Shown here piece by piece: positions 51,270 through 59,987 of a stretch of DNA of 64,000 nucleotides. This DNA is from an uncultured Dysosmobacter sp. Lineage in GTDB: Bacteria; Bacillota; Clostridia; Oscillospirales; Oscillospiraceae. The first letter of the stretch is position 1, and the number at the start of each line of letters is the position of its first letter. Made by a program: the position numbers and the translations under genes. The notes under the pieces were generated by a model. The model was not told where the DNA came from and did no database searches. It saw only the letters and a program-made list of their open reading frames with translations. The DNA lies in NCBI GenBank assembly GCA_934636905.1, contig CAKUBJ010000004.1:1-64000 (forward strand), read 5' to 3'.

Positions 51270-51685
51270 GGGCGGCCTCCTTCTGCGGCGAACCGCAGGA
51301 ACCATGCCGGCTCCGTGTCCGCCAGCGCCTCCGGGGAGCCGCCGGCCTCGCCGTTGAACCGGGCGGCCATGGCAGCAATCAGCGCATCGTCCCCCAGCCT
51401 GTCCCGGGTTTCGTTTTTCAGTTCATAGAAAAGCCCGGTAAGCTGCGCCAGCGTACCGCACCAGTCGGCAGGCTGGAGATAGGGGGAATCGCAGAAGGCA
51501 TCCGCCAGCTTTTTCAGAATGCCGCCGCCGAAGTCCACCCGACCGGAAGCGCGCAGGGCGTCCGCCTGCTGCTGCGCCAGCAGGAGCGCCTGTCCGGAGG
51601 AAAGGGTCATGCCGTATTTTTCCCAGACCCGGCTGCCCCCCATCAGCTGGCGGGCAGCGGCAGGGAAATTGGAAAGCTGCTCCAT
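51266..51685 (-). CDS. DUF6323-type protein
   Basis: A 139-residue protein with SGQALLLAQQQADALRASGRVDFGGGILKKL and DSPYLQPADWCGTLAQLTGLFYELKNETRD, which I recall as the DUF6323 family. The ATG at 51685 lies 6 bases after GAGGTG. It is the first gene of the pair with DUF6179. Function is unknown; some such pairs are linked to sporulation in Clostridia, but nothing here shows it. Confidence 0.62.
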   Translation of the reverse strand: MEQLSNFPAAARQLMGGSRVWEKYGMTLSSGQALLLAQQQADALRASGRVDFGGGILKKLADAFCDSPYLQPADWCGTLAQLTGLFYELKNETRDRLGDDALIAAMAARFNGEAGGSPEALADTEPAWFLRFAAEGGRP

Positions 51686-51763
51686 ATTCATCACCTCAAA
51701 TCCTTTTTACACCCGGAGCAATTTGGGAACAAGACTTGAATTTTCAGCGGATTTATGGTAATA

Positions 51764-52090
51764 TCAGCGTGTCGAAAAAGTTTTTTTGCCTCGCTGAACC
51801 AGTTTTCAGAACTTTCAAAAGTTCTGAAAACTGTAGATTTTAATGGCGCAGGGAAACAGCCGCAGTGCTGCCAGCGGCAGAAAAAGCAGGGCTGTTTCGA
51901 GGAAGCGGCATGATTTGCGGCAAAATACCGCAAATCATAACGCCGCGACGGTGCATCCCTTCTTGGGTTATCTACGCGCCAAGTGCCACCGCTTTGCGGC
52001 GGTTGCGCTCCGAAACGCGCCTGCGGGCGCAGTTCCGCGCACACGCTTCCTTACCGTTGCGAAAGACTTCCTGCTTTATCGACAGTCTCA
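51764..52090 (+). repeat. Family A repeat, long form (copy A3)
   Basis: Runs from TCAGCGTGTCGAAAAAG to a GACAGTCTCA end that is its imperfect inverted copy. It has a long palindrome at about 51811-51842 (AGTTTTCAGAACTTT and complement), the covarying hairpin at 51905-51946, and GC-rich direct-and-inverted stretches to 52040. The reverse complement of its ends is at 11241-11402 and its middle at 70-176. It fills the gap between the DUF6323 gene and mrnC. No gene is called here, although open frames of about 110 codons exist. Confidence 0.85.
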
Positions 52091-52150
52091 GAACAACCAG
52101 AAATTTCAGGATTTGCCCCGGCAAATCTTTTTTTCCTGTAAGGAGAAACC

Positions 52151-52552
52151 ATGGAAGACCATTTTGAAATCCACATGACGGAGGATCAGCTGCGGGGACT
52201 CAGTTCCATTGCGCTGGCGCATATGGGGGACGCGGTGTATGAACTTCTGGTGCGGGGATGGCTCTGCCAGCACGGCAAGGCCACTGGCCGGGGGCTTCAT
52301 CAGGCCACCATCCGGCTGGTGCGGGCGGAGTATCAGGCGGCCTGCGCGGAGAAAATCCTCCCCCGGCTGACGGAGGAGGAACTGGCGGTATTCCGCCGGG
52401 GGCGGAACGCCCAAGTGCATACCGTGCCCCACCATGCCAGCCGCGCCCAGTACGGCACCGCCACGGCGCTGGAAGCGCTGTTTGGCTGGCTGTATCTCAG
52501 CGGCCGGAGGCAGCGGGTTAGCGAGCTTTTTGACGTGATGATGGAGGAGTAA
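52151..52552 (+). CDS. mrnC: Mini-ribonuclease III
   Basis: Dimeric RNase III without dsRNA-binding domain; matures 23S rRNA. The 133-residue protein has SIALAHMGDAVYELLVRGWL (catalytic Asp in HMGDAVYE), KATGRGLHQAT, RRGRNAQVHTVPHHASRAQYGTATALEALFGWLYL (second acidic cluster), all as in MrnC. GTAAGGAGAAACC precedes the ATG. It overlaps nothing and is followed after 2 bases by rqcH. Confidence 0.94.
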   Translation: MEDHFEIHMTEDQLRGLSSIALAHMGDAVYELLVRGWLCQHGKATGRGLHQATIRLVRAEYQAACAEKILPRLTEEELAVFRRGRNAQVHTVPHHASRAQYGTATALEALFGWLYLSGRRQRVSELFDVMMEE

Positions 52553-52554
52553 CC

Positions 52555-54312
52555 ATGCCCTTGGATGCCATTACCCTGCGGGCTGCGGTGGAGGAACTGC
52601 GTCCCGCTCTGCTGAACCTGCGGATTGACAAGGTGCAGCAGCCTGCCCGGGATCAGGTGATCCTGCTGCTGCGGGGAAACCGGCGATTGCTGCTGAACGC
52701 CGGTGCCAACGCCCCCCGCCTTCAGCTGACGGAGCTGCTCCGGGATAACCCGGCGGAGCCGCCCATGTTCTGTATGCTGCTGCGGAAGCATCTGGTGGGC
52801 GCCAGAGTGGCGGACATCACCCAGCCGGGCTTGGAGCGGCTGGTGCGGCTGGAACTGGACGTCACCGACGAGTTCGGTCGCCCCGGGCACCGGACGCTGG
52901 TGCTGGAGGCCATGGGACGCCGCTCCAACCTGATCCTGCTGGACGGTGAGGGGCGGATCATCGACTGTATGCGCCGGGTGGACGCGGAGATGTCCGCCGC
53001 CCGGCAGGTGCTGCCGGGGCTTTTCTATGAGCCGCCGGCGTCTACCGGCCGCCTGCCGTTTCTGGAGGAAACGGAGGCGGGCTTTACGGAGAAGCTGGCG
53101 CAGGCCAATCCAGAGGTGCAGCTGGATCGCTTCCTGCTGGACACCTATTTCGGGATTTCCCCTCTGCTGGCGCGGGAGGCGGCCTTCCGTGCCTGCGGCG
53201 AGACGGACGGCCGGCTCTGCGGCCTGAACGCCGGGGACAGGGAGCGGTTCCGGGATGCATTCTTTGTATTTGCGAATGCCGTAAAGGAGAATCGTTTCAC
53301 ACCGATTCTGCTGAAGCGGGACGGCGTGCCCTTTGAATTTTCCGTGCTGCCGGTGCTTCAGTACGGCGCCGGGGCGGAGACGGAGGGCTTTGACAGCGTT
53401 TCCGCCCTGCTGGACGGCTTTTATGAAGCCCGGGAGAAGCAGGAGCGGGTGCGGCAGCGGGGGGCGGATCTCATCCGGACGGCCACCACTGCCCGGGATC
53501 GGGTGCGGCGGAAGCTGGCGCTTCAGGAGAAGGACTATGCCGCCACCCAGGAGCGGGACGCCCTGCGGCTCAGCGGCGAACTGATTACCGCCAACCTCTA
53601 CCGCATGGAGCGGGGGCAGAGCCGGCTGGTGTGCCAGAATTATTACGACGAGAACCTGCCGGAGGTCACCATTCCGCTGGATCCCCTGCTGACGCCCCAG
53701 CAGAACGCCGCCAAGTATTACAAGCGCTATACCAAGGCCCGGACGGCGGAGAAGTACCTCCGGGAGCAGATGGAACTGGCCCGCCGGGATCTCAGCTATC
53801 TGGAGAGTATTTTACAGGAGATTGCGCAGGCGGAGTCGGAACAGGACTTTCTGGACATCCGCAATGAGATGCGGGACGCCGGGTTTATCCGCAAGCAGGG
53901 AAAGAAGATACCCCAGCGCCCCTCAAAGCCCTGGGAGTTCCAGACCACCGGCGGGTTCCGGGTGCTGGTGGGGCGGAACAACCGCCAGAACGACAGGCTG
54001 ACGCTGAAGGACGCCGACTACCGGGATCTCTGGTTCCACGTCCAGAAACTCCACGGCTCTCATGTGATCCTCTGCACCGGCGGCCGGGAGCCGGGAGATC
54101 AGGACATCACGGAGGCCGCCATGCTGGCCGCCTACTACTCCCAGGGCAGGGAGGGCAGCCATGTGCCGGTGGACTGCACCCGGGTGAAAAACGTGAAGAA
54201 GCCTGCGGGCGCCAGACCCGGCATGGTGATCTACACCGATTTCCGCACCGTGGACGTGACGCCTGAGGAAGCGCTGGTCAAGGAACTTGCAGGCGGAAAG
54301 CCGCAGAAATAG
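52555..54312 (+). CDS. rqcH: Ribosome quality-control factor RqcH (NFACT/FbpA family)
   Basis: Adds C-terminal alanine tails to nascent chains stuck on 50S subunits. The 585-residue protein has an NFACT-N domain (MPLDAITLRAAVEEL ... DKVQQPARDQVILLLRG), HhH region, a long coiled coil (about 285-440; RVRRKLALQEKDYAATQERDALRLSGELI) and NFACT-R (FRVLVGRNNRQNDRLTLKDADYRDLWFHVQKLHGSHVI). Older annotations call it fibronectin-binding protein. Ribosome site GGAGGAGTAACC lies across the mrnC stop. Confidence 0.95.
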   Translation: MPLDAITLRAAVEELRPALLNLRIDKVQQPARDQVILLLRGNRRLLLNAGANAPRLQLTELLRDNPAEPPMFCMLLRKHLVGARVADITQPGLERLVRLELDVTDEFGRPGHRTLVLEAMGRRSNLILLDGEGRIIDCMRRVDAEMSAARQVLPGLFYEPPASTGRLPFLEETEAGFTEKLAQANPEVQLDRFLLDTYFGISPLLAREAAFRACGETDGRLCGLNAGDRERFRDAFFVFANAVKENRFTPILLKRDGVPFEFSVLPVLQYGAGAETEGFDSVSALLDGFYEAREKQERVRQRGADLIRTATTARDRVRRKLALQEKDYAATQERDALRLSGELITANLYRMERGQSRLVCQNYYDENLPEVTIPLDPLLTPQQNAAKYYKRYTKARTAEKYLREQMELARRDLSYLESILQEIAQAESEQDFLDIRNEMRDAGFIRKQGKKIPQRPSKPWEFQTTGGFRVLVGRNNRQNDRLTLKDADYRDLWFHVQKLHGSHVILCTGGREPGDQDITEAAMLAAYYSQGREGSHVPVDCTRVKNVKKPAGARPGMVIYTDFRTVDVTPEEALVKELAGGKPQK

Positions 54313-54436
54313 TGCCGGTTTCCCGGAGCCGGGAAGGAAAATGCGGAACGGAGGAGGGAAGACTGCCCTCACAGACGCCCTGTTTGCCCCGGACGCCGGC
54401 GGAAAACAGACGCAGATCCGGAAGACAGAAAGAGAA

Positions 54437-54480
54437 AAACCGGAAGCGCGGTCAGGTTCTCCTGATCGCGCTTCCGGTTT
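54437..54480. terminator. Bidirectional terminator between rqcH and MATE 3
   Basis: AAACCGGAAGCGCG pairs with CGCGCTTCCGGTTT with an inner GTCAGG/CCTGAT stem. Lies between convergent genes. Confidence 0.8.
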
Positions 54481-54502
54481 CTGCACCGAAGGACTCCGTA
54501 TC

Positions 54503-55909
54503 TCAGGTATTTTCCAGATCCGCTTCCTTCAGTTCCCGGTGCGTCTTTACGATGATGACTGCGGAAATCAGGAAGGTCAGGACATCCGAAACCGGCATGG
54601 AGTACAGCACACCGTCCAGACCGAAGAACACCGGCAGCAGCAGCGCAAAGCCGACGCCGAACACCACCTCCCGGAACATGGACAGCAGCGTGGAGGCCAG
54701 CGCCTTGCCCACGGCCTGCAGGAAGATGAAGCAGGCCTTGTTGACGCAGGCCAGTATCATCATGCAGAGGTAAACCCGGAAGGCTCGGACGGCGAAATCG
54801 GTGTAGTAAACGCTTTCGTTGGCGGCGCCGAAGATGGCGATAAGCTGACGGGGGAAAACCTCCGCCAGAATCAGTGCCGCGGCGCCCACCAGCGCCTCCC
54901 ATGTCAGCAGCGCCGTAAACAGCTGCCGCACCCGCATGGTTTTTCCGGCACCCATGTTGTAGCCCACCACGGGGATGCAGCCCGCCGCCATGCCCACGAC
55001 GATGGAGATGACAATCTGGAAGAACTTCATGACGATGCCCACCACGGCCATGGGAATCTGGGCATACTGTTCCTGCCCGAATATCTCATCCAGCGCGCCG
55101 TATTTGCGGAGCGTATTGTTGATGGCCGCCATGGCCGCCACAAGGCTGATTTGGGAGAGAAAGCTGGTGATGCCCAGCAGCAGCGTCCGGAGGCAGATGT
55201 CCTTTTTCAGCGCATAATCTGCGGCAGCCGGCCGGATGACCTTCATGTGCAGAAGGTACCACACCGCAAGGACAGCGGTGGCAGCCTGACCGATGACCGT
55301 GGCCACGGCGGCGCCCATCATGCCCCACCGGAAGACGAAGATGAAAACCGGGTCGAGGATGATGTTGATGATTGCCCCTGCCAGCGTGGAAACCATGGCA
55401 AATTTCGGGCTGCCGTCGGCGCGGATAATGGGATTCATGGCCTGGCCGAACATATAGAAGGGGATTCCCAGGGTGATGTAGAAGAAATACTCCTGAGAAT
55501 GCCGGAAGGTTTCCTCGTTGACCGTTCCGCCGAACATGGCGATGATGCCGTCTGCAAAGAGGAGATATACCGCCGTCAGAACCAGACTGCTTGCCACGGA
55601 CAGCACCACCGCATTGCCCACACTGCGCTTTGCTCGGGCGGTTTCCCCCATGCCCAGCGCCATGCTGACGAAGGCGCAGCAGCCGTCACCAATCATGACG
55701 GCTACGGCCAGCGCCACCACCGTCAGCGGAAACACCACGGTGTTGGCGGCGTTGCCGTAAGAGCCGAGGTAGCTGGCGTTGGCAATGAAAATCTGGTCAA
55801 CGATGTTGTACAGTGCTCCTACCAGCAGCGAGATAATGCAGGGAACGGCGTAGCGCCCCATGAGCCCGCCGACAGGCTCCGTTCCCAGAAACTGATGTTC
55901 CGTATCCAT
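54503..55909 (-). CDS. MATE-family efflux transporter 3
   Basis: A 468-residue 12-segment carrier with GTEPVGGLMGRYAVPCIISLLVGALYNIVDQIFIANASYLG at the start, typical of a MATE subfamily common in Clostridia. GGGAGGGTCATTTT precedes the ATG. Its upstream region holds two GC-rich palindromes (55932-55967 and 56035-56068) and a family B repeat, so its promoter is not obvious. Substrate unknown. Confidence 0.9.
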   Translation of the reverse strand: MDTEHQFLGTEPVGGLMGRYAVPCIISLLVGALYNIVDQIFIANASYLGSYGNAANTVVFPLTVVALAVAVMIGDGCCAFVSMALGMGETARAKRSVGNAVVLSVASSLVLTAVYLLFADGIIAMFGGTVNEETFRHSQEYFFYITLGIPFYMFGQAMNPIIRADGSPKFAMVSTLAGAIINIILDPVFIFVFRWGMMGAAVATVIGQAATAVLAVWYLLHMKVIRPAAADYALKKDICLRTLLLGITSFLSQISLVAAMAAINNTLRKYGALDEIFGQEQYAQIPMAVVGIVMKFFQIVISIVVGMAAGCIPVVGYNMGAGKTMRVRQLFTALLTWEALVGAAALILAEVFPRQLIAIFGAANESVYYTDFAVRAFRVYLCMMILACVNKACFIFLQAVGKALASTLLSMFREVVFGVGFALLLPVFFGLDGVLYSMPVSDVLTFLISAVIIVKTHRELKEADLENT

Positions 55910-55931
55910 AAAATGACCCTCCCCAAAAATA

Positions 55932-55967
55932 AAATGCGTAATCCGGCAAATCCGGACTTACGCATTT
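55932..55967. repeat. Palindrome upstream of MATE 3 (inner)
   Basis: AAATGCGTA pairs with TACGCATTT with an inner TCCGG/CCGGA stem, in the 5' leader about 10 bases ahead of the ribosome site of the MATE gene. Candidate operator or leader hairpin. Confidence 0.5.
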
Positions 55968-56034
55968 CTGCTGCACGATTCTCCATGGACGGCCTGCTGC
56001 CAGACCGTCGTCTCCGTTTCCGCAAAAAAGATGC

Positions 56035-56068
56035 GGCGTTTCTGCAACCGGATTTACGCAGAAACGCC
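56035..56068. repeat. Palindrome upstream of MATE 3 (outer)
   Basis: GGCGTTTCTGC pairs with GCAGAAACGCC across a 12-base loop holding GGATTTAC, which resembles part of the inner palindrome. It ends 14 bases from the family B element. Confidence 0.5.
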
Positions 56069-56082
56069 ACACGCTGTACCGC

Positions 56083-56351
56083 TATTATAATGTCTACTGA
56101 ATAAACCGCTTTGCAGTTTATTCGCGCGGCGGTAGCCGCGCAATTCCATAAAAGCGGCTTAAAGAGGCCGCTTTTATGGAATTCAGCCATTGTTACAATG
56201 CGTATTTCCACTGGTGCGTTGCGGCGCACCAGTGGAAGGTGCAAGGTTTTTAGACAATTTAGTTCAAAAACCTTGCACTCGAACAAAGCCAAATGGCCTT
56301 GAAAGCCTTGGCTTTCAAGGCTTTCTGCTTTGTTCAGTACGCATTATTATA
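56083..56351. mobile_element. Family B MITE-like multi-hairpin element, copy B2
   Basis: Nearly identical to 11530-11800, with a few substitutions (for example in the first hairpin, GCAG for GCGG, which breaks a base pair). Ends form the same terminal inverted repeat with core TACTGAA. It lies between MATE 3 and the DUF378 gene. The outermost bases of left and right ends are TATTATAATG and TATAATAATG in reverse order compared with copy B1. Confidence 0.85.
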
Positions 56352-56443
56352 CATGGCGGGAAGGAAAATTTCAAATGGTCTTTCCACACAAAATTCCGGG
56401 GACTTGCGTGCCGACGGCCACAGTAATCTGCCGAACCGGCGGC

Positions 56444-56668
56444 TCAGGCGGTGTGGGGGGCATGGCCGGCATCGTCCTGGGTGTCCCGGAACAGCAGCGT
56501 GATGCACCACAGTCCTGCCAGCCCCACCAGCGCGTAGATAATCCGGGAGAGGAGCGCCATCTGCCCGCCGAAGAGGAAAGCCACCGTGTCAAAGCCGAAC
56601 AGCCCGATACCGCCCCAGTTCAGTGCGCCGACAATCACAAGAATCAGCGCGATTTTGTCAACGATCAT
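56444..56668 (-). CDS. DUF378 small membrane protein
   Basis: A 74-residue protein with two membrane segments (IALILVIVGALNWGGIGLFGF and IIYALVGLAGLWCITLLF). VGALNWGGIGLFG is the DUF378 signature. Function unknown. ATG at 56668 is 7 bases after AGGAGG. The C-terminal tail is acidic and His-rich (RDTQDDAGHAPHTA). Confidence 0.85.
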   Translation of the reverse strand: MIVDKIALILVIVGALNWGGIGLFGFDTVAFLFGGQMALLSRIIYALVGLAGLWCITLLFRDTQDDAGHAPHTA

Positions 56669-56734
56669 GTTGATACCTCCTATGATGACTGGACTGCCCA
56701 TAGTCTGCCGCGGAATCCGGAATCTATTCACGGC

Positions 56735-56763
56735 TTGCAGGACGGAGAAATCTGCACTATAAT
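56735..56763 (+). promoter_or_regulatory. Promoter of the DUF1015-ispE genes
   Basis: TTGCAG (56735-56740), 17-base spacer, TATAAT (56758-56763). About 110 bases of leader follow before the ATG. Confidence 0.7.
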
Positions 56764-56878
56764 AATCCCGTCGAATCACAGGGCAGGCGCGGCCTTGACC
56801 GTCGGCAGCAAGTCCGATGCCGTGCCGGCCTCTTCCAAATTTTGAAAAAATCCGGACATACAGACGTGAGGTGCACAT

Positions 56879-58162
56879 ATGGACAAACGGTTTGAAGGAA
56901 CGGGCTTCTGCCCGGCGGATATTCTCCTGCCCCGGGGCGGGGACATGGAAAAATGGGCGGTGGTGGCCTGCGACCAGTTTACCTCCCAGCCGGAGTACTG
57001 GGAAAAGGCGGACGCGGTGGCGGGGGATGCCCCCTCGGCGCTGCGGCTGGTGCTGCCGGAGGTCTATCTGGGCGGCGGAGACGTGGACGCCCGCATTGCA
57101 GCCATCAATGATGCCATGGAGCGCTATCTGGCGGAGGGGGTGTTCCGGGAATTGCCGGACAGCCTCATCTATCTGGAGCGCACCCAGTCCGACGGCCGGG
57201 TGCGGCACGGGCTGGTGGGCTGCGTGGATTTGGAGCAGTACGACTTCACCCCCGGCTCCGGGGCGCTGATCCGAGCCACGGAGGGCACGGTGCTGGAGCG
57301 CATTCCCCCCCGGGTGCGGGTGCGGGAGCACGCGCCGCTGGAACTGCCCCACGTCATGCTGCTGATGGACGACCCGGCGGGCACCGTCCTTGAGCCGCTG
57401 GCAGGGGAAACCGGCGGGATGGAGCCTCTGTATGACACGGAACTGATGCTGGGGGGCGGCCATGTGAAGGGCTGGCGGCTGACCTCCGGCCAGATTGACC
57501 GCACGGCGGAGGCGCTGCAGGCGCTGAAAACGCCGGAGGCCATGGGAAAGAAGTACGGCATGGCGGATGCGGCGCCGCTGCTGTTCGCCGTGGGCGACGG
57601 CAACCACTCTCTGGCCACCGCCAAGGCCTGCTATGAGGCGCTGAAAAAGACGGTGCCGGCAGAGCAATGGCCGTCGCTGCCTGCCCGGTACGCGCTGGTG
57701 GAGGTGGTGAACCTGCACGACGCCGCCCTGACCTTCGAGCCTATCCACCGGGTGCTGTTCCATGTGGACGGGCAGGATTTGTGGAAGGCCTTCCGGAATT
57801 TCTATCCCGGCGCCCATACCGGTGCAGGGGAGGGACACGGCGTGGAGGTCTGCGGACAGGGGCTGGACGGCATCTGGACGGTGCCTGCCCCCAGGGCACA
57901 GCTGGCGGTGGGCACCCTGCAGGCGTTTCTGGACGATTATTGCCGCCGCCATCCGGAGGTGGAAACGGACTACATCCACGGGGAGGACGTCACCCGGCAG
58001 CTGGGCAGCCAACCGGGAAATCTGGGCTTCCTGCTGCCGCCCATGAGCAAGGACCGGCTGTTCCCCACGGTGATGGCGGACGGCGTGCTGCCCCGCAAGA
58101 CCTTTTCCATGGGAGAGGCCCGGGACAAGCGGTACTATCTGGAAGCGCGGAGGATTCGGTGA
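56879..58162 (+). CDS. DUF1015 family protein
   Basis: A 427-residue protein starting ADILLPRGGDMEKWAVVACDQFTSQPEYW, with YLERTQSDGRVRHGLVGCVDLE and LLFAVGDGNHSLATAKACYEAL, the typical DUF1015 segments (GDGNHSLATAK near 237). Some DUF1015 proteins are linked to serine metabolism (SerC neighbourhood) but here it pairs with ispE. GAGGTG precedes the ATG. The stop overlaps the ispE start. Confidence 0.86.
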   Translation: MDKRFEGTGFCPADILLPRGGDMEKWAVVACDQFTSQPEYWEKADAVAGDAPSALRLVLPEVYLGGGDVDARIAAINDAMERYLAEGVFRELPDSLIYLERTQSDGRVRHGLVGCVDLEQYDFTPGSGALIRATEGTVLERIPPRVRVREHAPLELPHVMLLMDDPAGTVLEPLAGETGGMEPLYDTELMLGGGHVKGWRLTSGQIDRTAEALQALKTPEAMGKKYGMADAAPLLFAVGDGNHSLATAKACYEALKKTVPAEQWPSLPARYALVEVVNLHDAALTFEPIHRVLFHVDGQDLWKAFRNFYPGAHTGAGEGHGVEVCGQGLDGIWTVPAPRAQLAVGTLQAFLDDYCRRHPEVETDYIHGEDVTRQLGSQPGNLGFLLPPMSKDRLFPTVMADGVLPRKTFSMGEARDKRYYLEARRIR

Positions 58163-59022
58163 TGCTGCAGGAAAAGGCGCCGGCCAAAATCAATCTGACA
58201 CTGGATATTCTGGGACGCCGGCCGGACGGCTATCACGAACTGCGGATGGTGATGCAGGCGATTTCCCTCTGCGACACCGTGACGGTGGAGGAGGGCGGCA
58301 GGGGCTTTACCCTGCTGACGGAGGGCTTCTCTCTGCCGGCGGGAAAGAAATCCATGGAGCAGCTGGCGGCGGAATCGTTTTTTGCAGCAGTGGGGCAGCC
58401 CATGCCGCCTCTGACGGTGCGATTGGAAAAGGTGACGCCGGCCTACGCGGGGCTGGGGGGCGGCAGCGCGGATGCGGCGGCGCTGCTGCGGTGCCTGCGG
58501 CGGCGGTATGCGCCGGATTTGCCGGTGGAGCGGCTTCAGGCCGTTGGGCTGACGGTGGGCAGTGACGTGCCCTTCTGCATTGCCGGCGGCACGGCGTTGG
58601 CAGAGGGCAGAGGGGAACGGCTGACGGCACTGCCGGCGCTGCCGGACTGCCGGATTGTGCTGTGCAAGCCGGACTTCGGCATCCCCACCCCCAGCCTCTT
58701 TGCCCGGGCGGACGATGTGTGTCCGAAACGCCGCCCGGATGCCGCCGGAATGCTGCAGGCGCTGGCGGCAGGCAGTCTGGAGGATGCGGCGGCGGGGCTT
58801 TGCAACGTGTTTGAGGAAGTCCTGCCGGAGAAGTACCGGGAGGTGTTCCGCATCCGGGCGCGGCTGCTGGAACTGGGGGCCCTCAACGCCGCCATGAGCG
58901 GCTCCGGCCCGGCGGTGTTCGGCATTTTCCGGGAGGCAGCGGCGGCAGAAGCGGCAGCGGCTGCGCTGAAGGAGCGGTACGCCCAGACGTATCTGGCGCA
59001 CCCCGTGGGACGACTGGTATAA
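58162..59022 (+). CDS. ispE: 4-diphosphocytidyl-2-C-methyl-D-erythritol kinase
   Basis: Phosphorylates CDP-methylerythritol in the MEP isoprenoid pathway. The 286-residue GHMP kinase has EKAPAKINLTLDILGRRPDGYHEL (substrate site Lys), PAYAGLGGGSADAAALL (ATP loop near 93-109) and GALNAAMSGSGPAVFG at the end. GGAGGATTCGGTG precedes the ATG, which shares a base with the DUF1015 stop. Supplies precursors of undecaprenyl phosphate. Confidence 0.95.
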   Translation: MLQEKAPAKINLTLDILGRRPDGYHELRMVMQAISLCDTVTVEEGGRGFTLLTEGFSLPAGKKSMEQLAAESFFAAVGQPMPPLTVRLEKVTPAYAGLGGGSADAAALLRCLRRRYAPDLPVERLQAVGLTVGSDVPFCIAGGTALAEGRGERLTALPALPDCRIVLCKPDFGIPTPSLFARADDVCPKRRPDAAGMLQALAAGSLEDAAAGLCNVFEEVLPEKYREVFRIRARLLELGALNAAMSGSGPAVFGIFREAAAAEAAAAALKERYAQTYLAHPVGRLV

Positions 59023-59062
59023 CTGGTATAGAAGAGCGACATCGTAGAAAAAACGGTATAAA

Positions 59063-59129
59063 ATAAAAAATTTCCGTCCAGAATGCGGGTACAGTGTCAA
59101 CTGACCGGGAAAGGACGGAAATTTTTTAT
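59063..59129 (+). promoter_or_regulatory. Inverted repeat hiding the spoIIR ribosome site and start
   Basis: Bases 59063-59079 (ATAAAAAATTTCCGTCC) are the exact reverse complement of 59113-59129, which contain the GGACGG ribosome site and the first two bases of the spoIIR ATG. A read-through transcript from ispE would fold this arm over the start. A promoter-like GGTATAAAAT lies at 59056-59065, overlapping the left arm. Confidence 0.7.
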
Positions 59130-59751
59130 GAAACATCGGTTACATCCTGCGGAAATCGCCCTGATGGTGCTGGCCGCGCTGATTCTGACCTCCGGTGCGG
59201 CGGCGCTCCGCACCCGAAGCGCACTGGCGGACAAGGTGGTGCGGCTTCATGTGCTGGCCAACTCCGATTCGGAGGCGGATCAGGCTCTGAAGCTGAAGGT
59301 GCGGGACGCCGTGCTGGCGGAGGCCACGGAAGCACTCCGGGGCACGAAAAGCCGGGAGGAGGCCGGCCGGCGGCTGACGGCGCTTCTGCCGGAACTGGAA
59401 GAGACGGCGCAGTCCGTCATCACGGAGAACGGATATGCTTACGGCGTCCGGGCGGAACTGGCGGAAACGCCGTTTCCCACAAAGGAGTACGACGGCTTTG
59501 CCCTCCCTGCCGGGGAGTATCTGGCGCTGCGGGTGCTGATTGGGGAAGCGGCGGGGCAGAACTGGTGGTGCGTGGTGTTCCCGCCCCTCTGCACCGTGGC
59601 TGCCAGCGATGTCCCGGCGGCAGCGCTGGACGCCGGGCTTACGGAGCAGGAGGTGGCGCTCATTACGGAAGCGGATGAGGGCTATGTCCTGAAATTCAAA
59701 TCCATGGAACTGTGGCAGGCGCTGAAAGACCGCCTTGCCCCATCACCGTAA
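59128..59751 (+). CDS. spoIIR: Stage II sporulation protein R
   Basis: Forespore signal protein that triggers SpoIIGA to process pro-sigma-E in the mother cell. The 207-residue protein has an N-terminal membrane/signal segment (IALMVLAALILTSGAAAL), LADKVVRLHVLANSDSEADQALKLKVRDAVL (the SpoIIR motif HVxANSDSxxDQxLKLxVRD) and GQNWWCVVFPPLC. Start at 59128 behind AAAGGACGG. Shows that the organism belongs to a sporulating lineage. Confidence 0.94.
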   Translation: MKHRLHPAEIALMVLAALILTSGAAALRTRSALADKVVRLHVLANSDSEADQALKLKVRDAVLAEATEALRGTKSREEAGRRLTALLPELEETAQSVITENGYAYGVRAELAETPFPTKEYDGFALPAGEYLALRVLIGEAAGQNWWCVVFPPLCTVAASDVPAAALDAGLTEQEVALITEADEGYVLKFKSMELWQALKDRLAPSP

Positions 59752-59987
59752 CCGGATTCCGGCAAAACTGCAAAGCACCTGCCAGCGATGAATTTGCAAG
59801 TGATTTTTGGCTTTTGAGACGCAGGCGGGCTGGCGCCCGCCAAGGCAAAAAGGACAAACAACACCGGAGAGACACGCTGGAAGGCGCATCTGCCTTTGTG
59901 TACCGTTTTCCCATAATTTTGGCAGCAGTATTTTTCGGCGCGGAAGCGCAGACTATCCCTGAATAAGGGAAGGAAGAGAAGAACGGG

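Noticed and set aside
51843-52178. 111-codon + strand frame before mrnC
   Set aside because: Lies within the family A repeat and runs into the mrnC ribosome site; no domain.
54287-58012. Long frames opposite MATE 3 and the DUF1015 gene
   Set aside because: Shadows; only the C-terminal 74 residues of the minus-strand frame near 56.5 kb are a real gene (DUF378).
59712-59966. 84-codon frame between spoIIR and the deacetylase gene
   Set aside because: Overlaps the spoIIR end, no ribosome site, Arg-rich; could be part of another dispersed repeat but only one copy is in the window.
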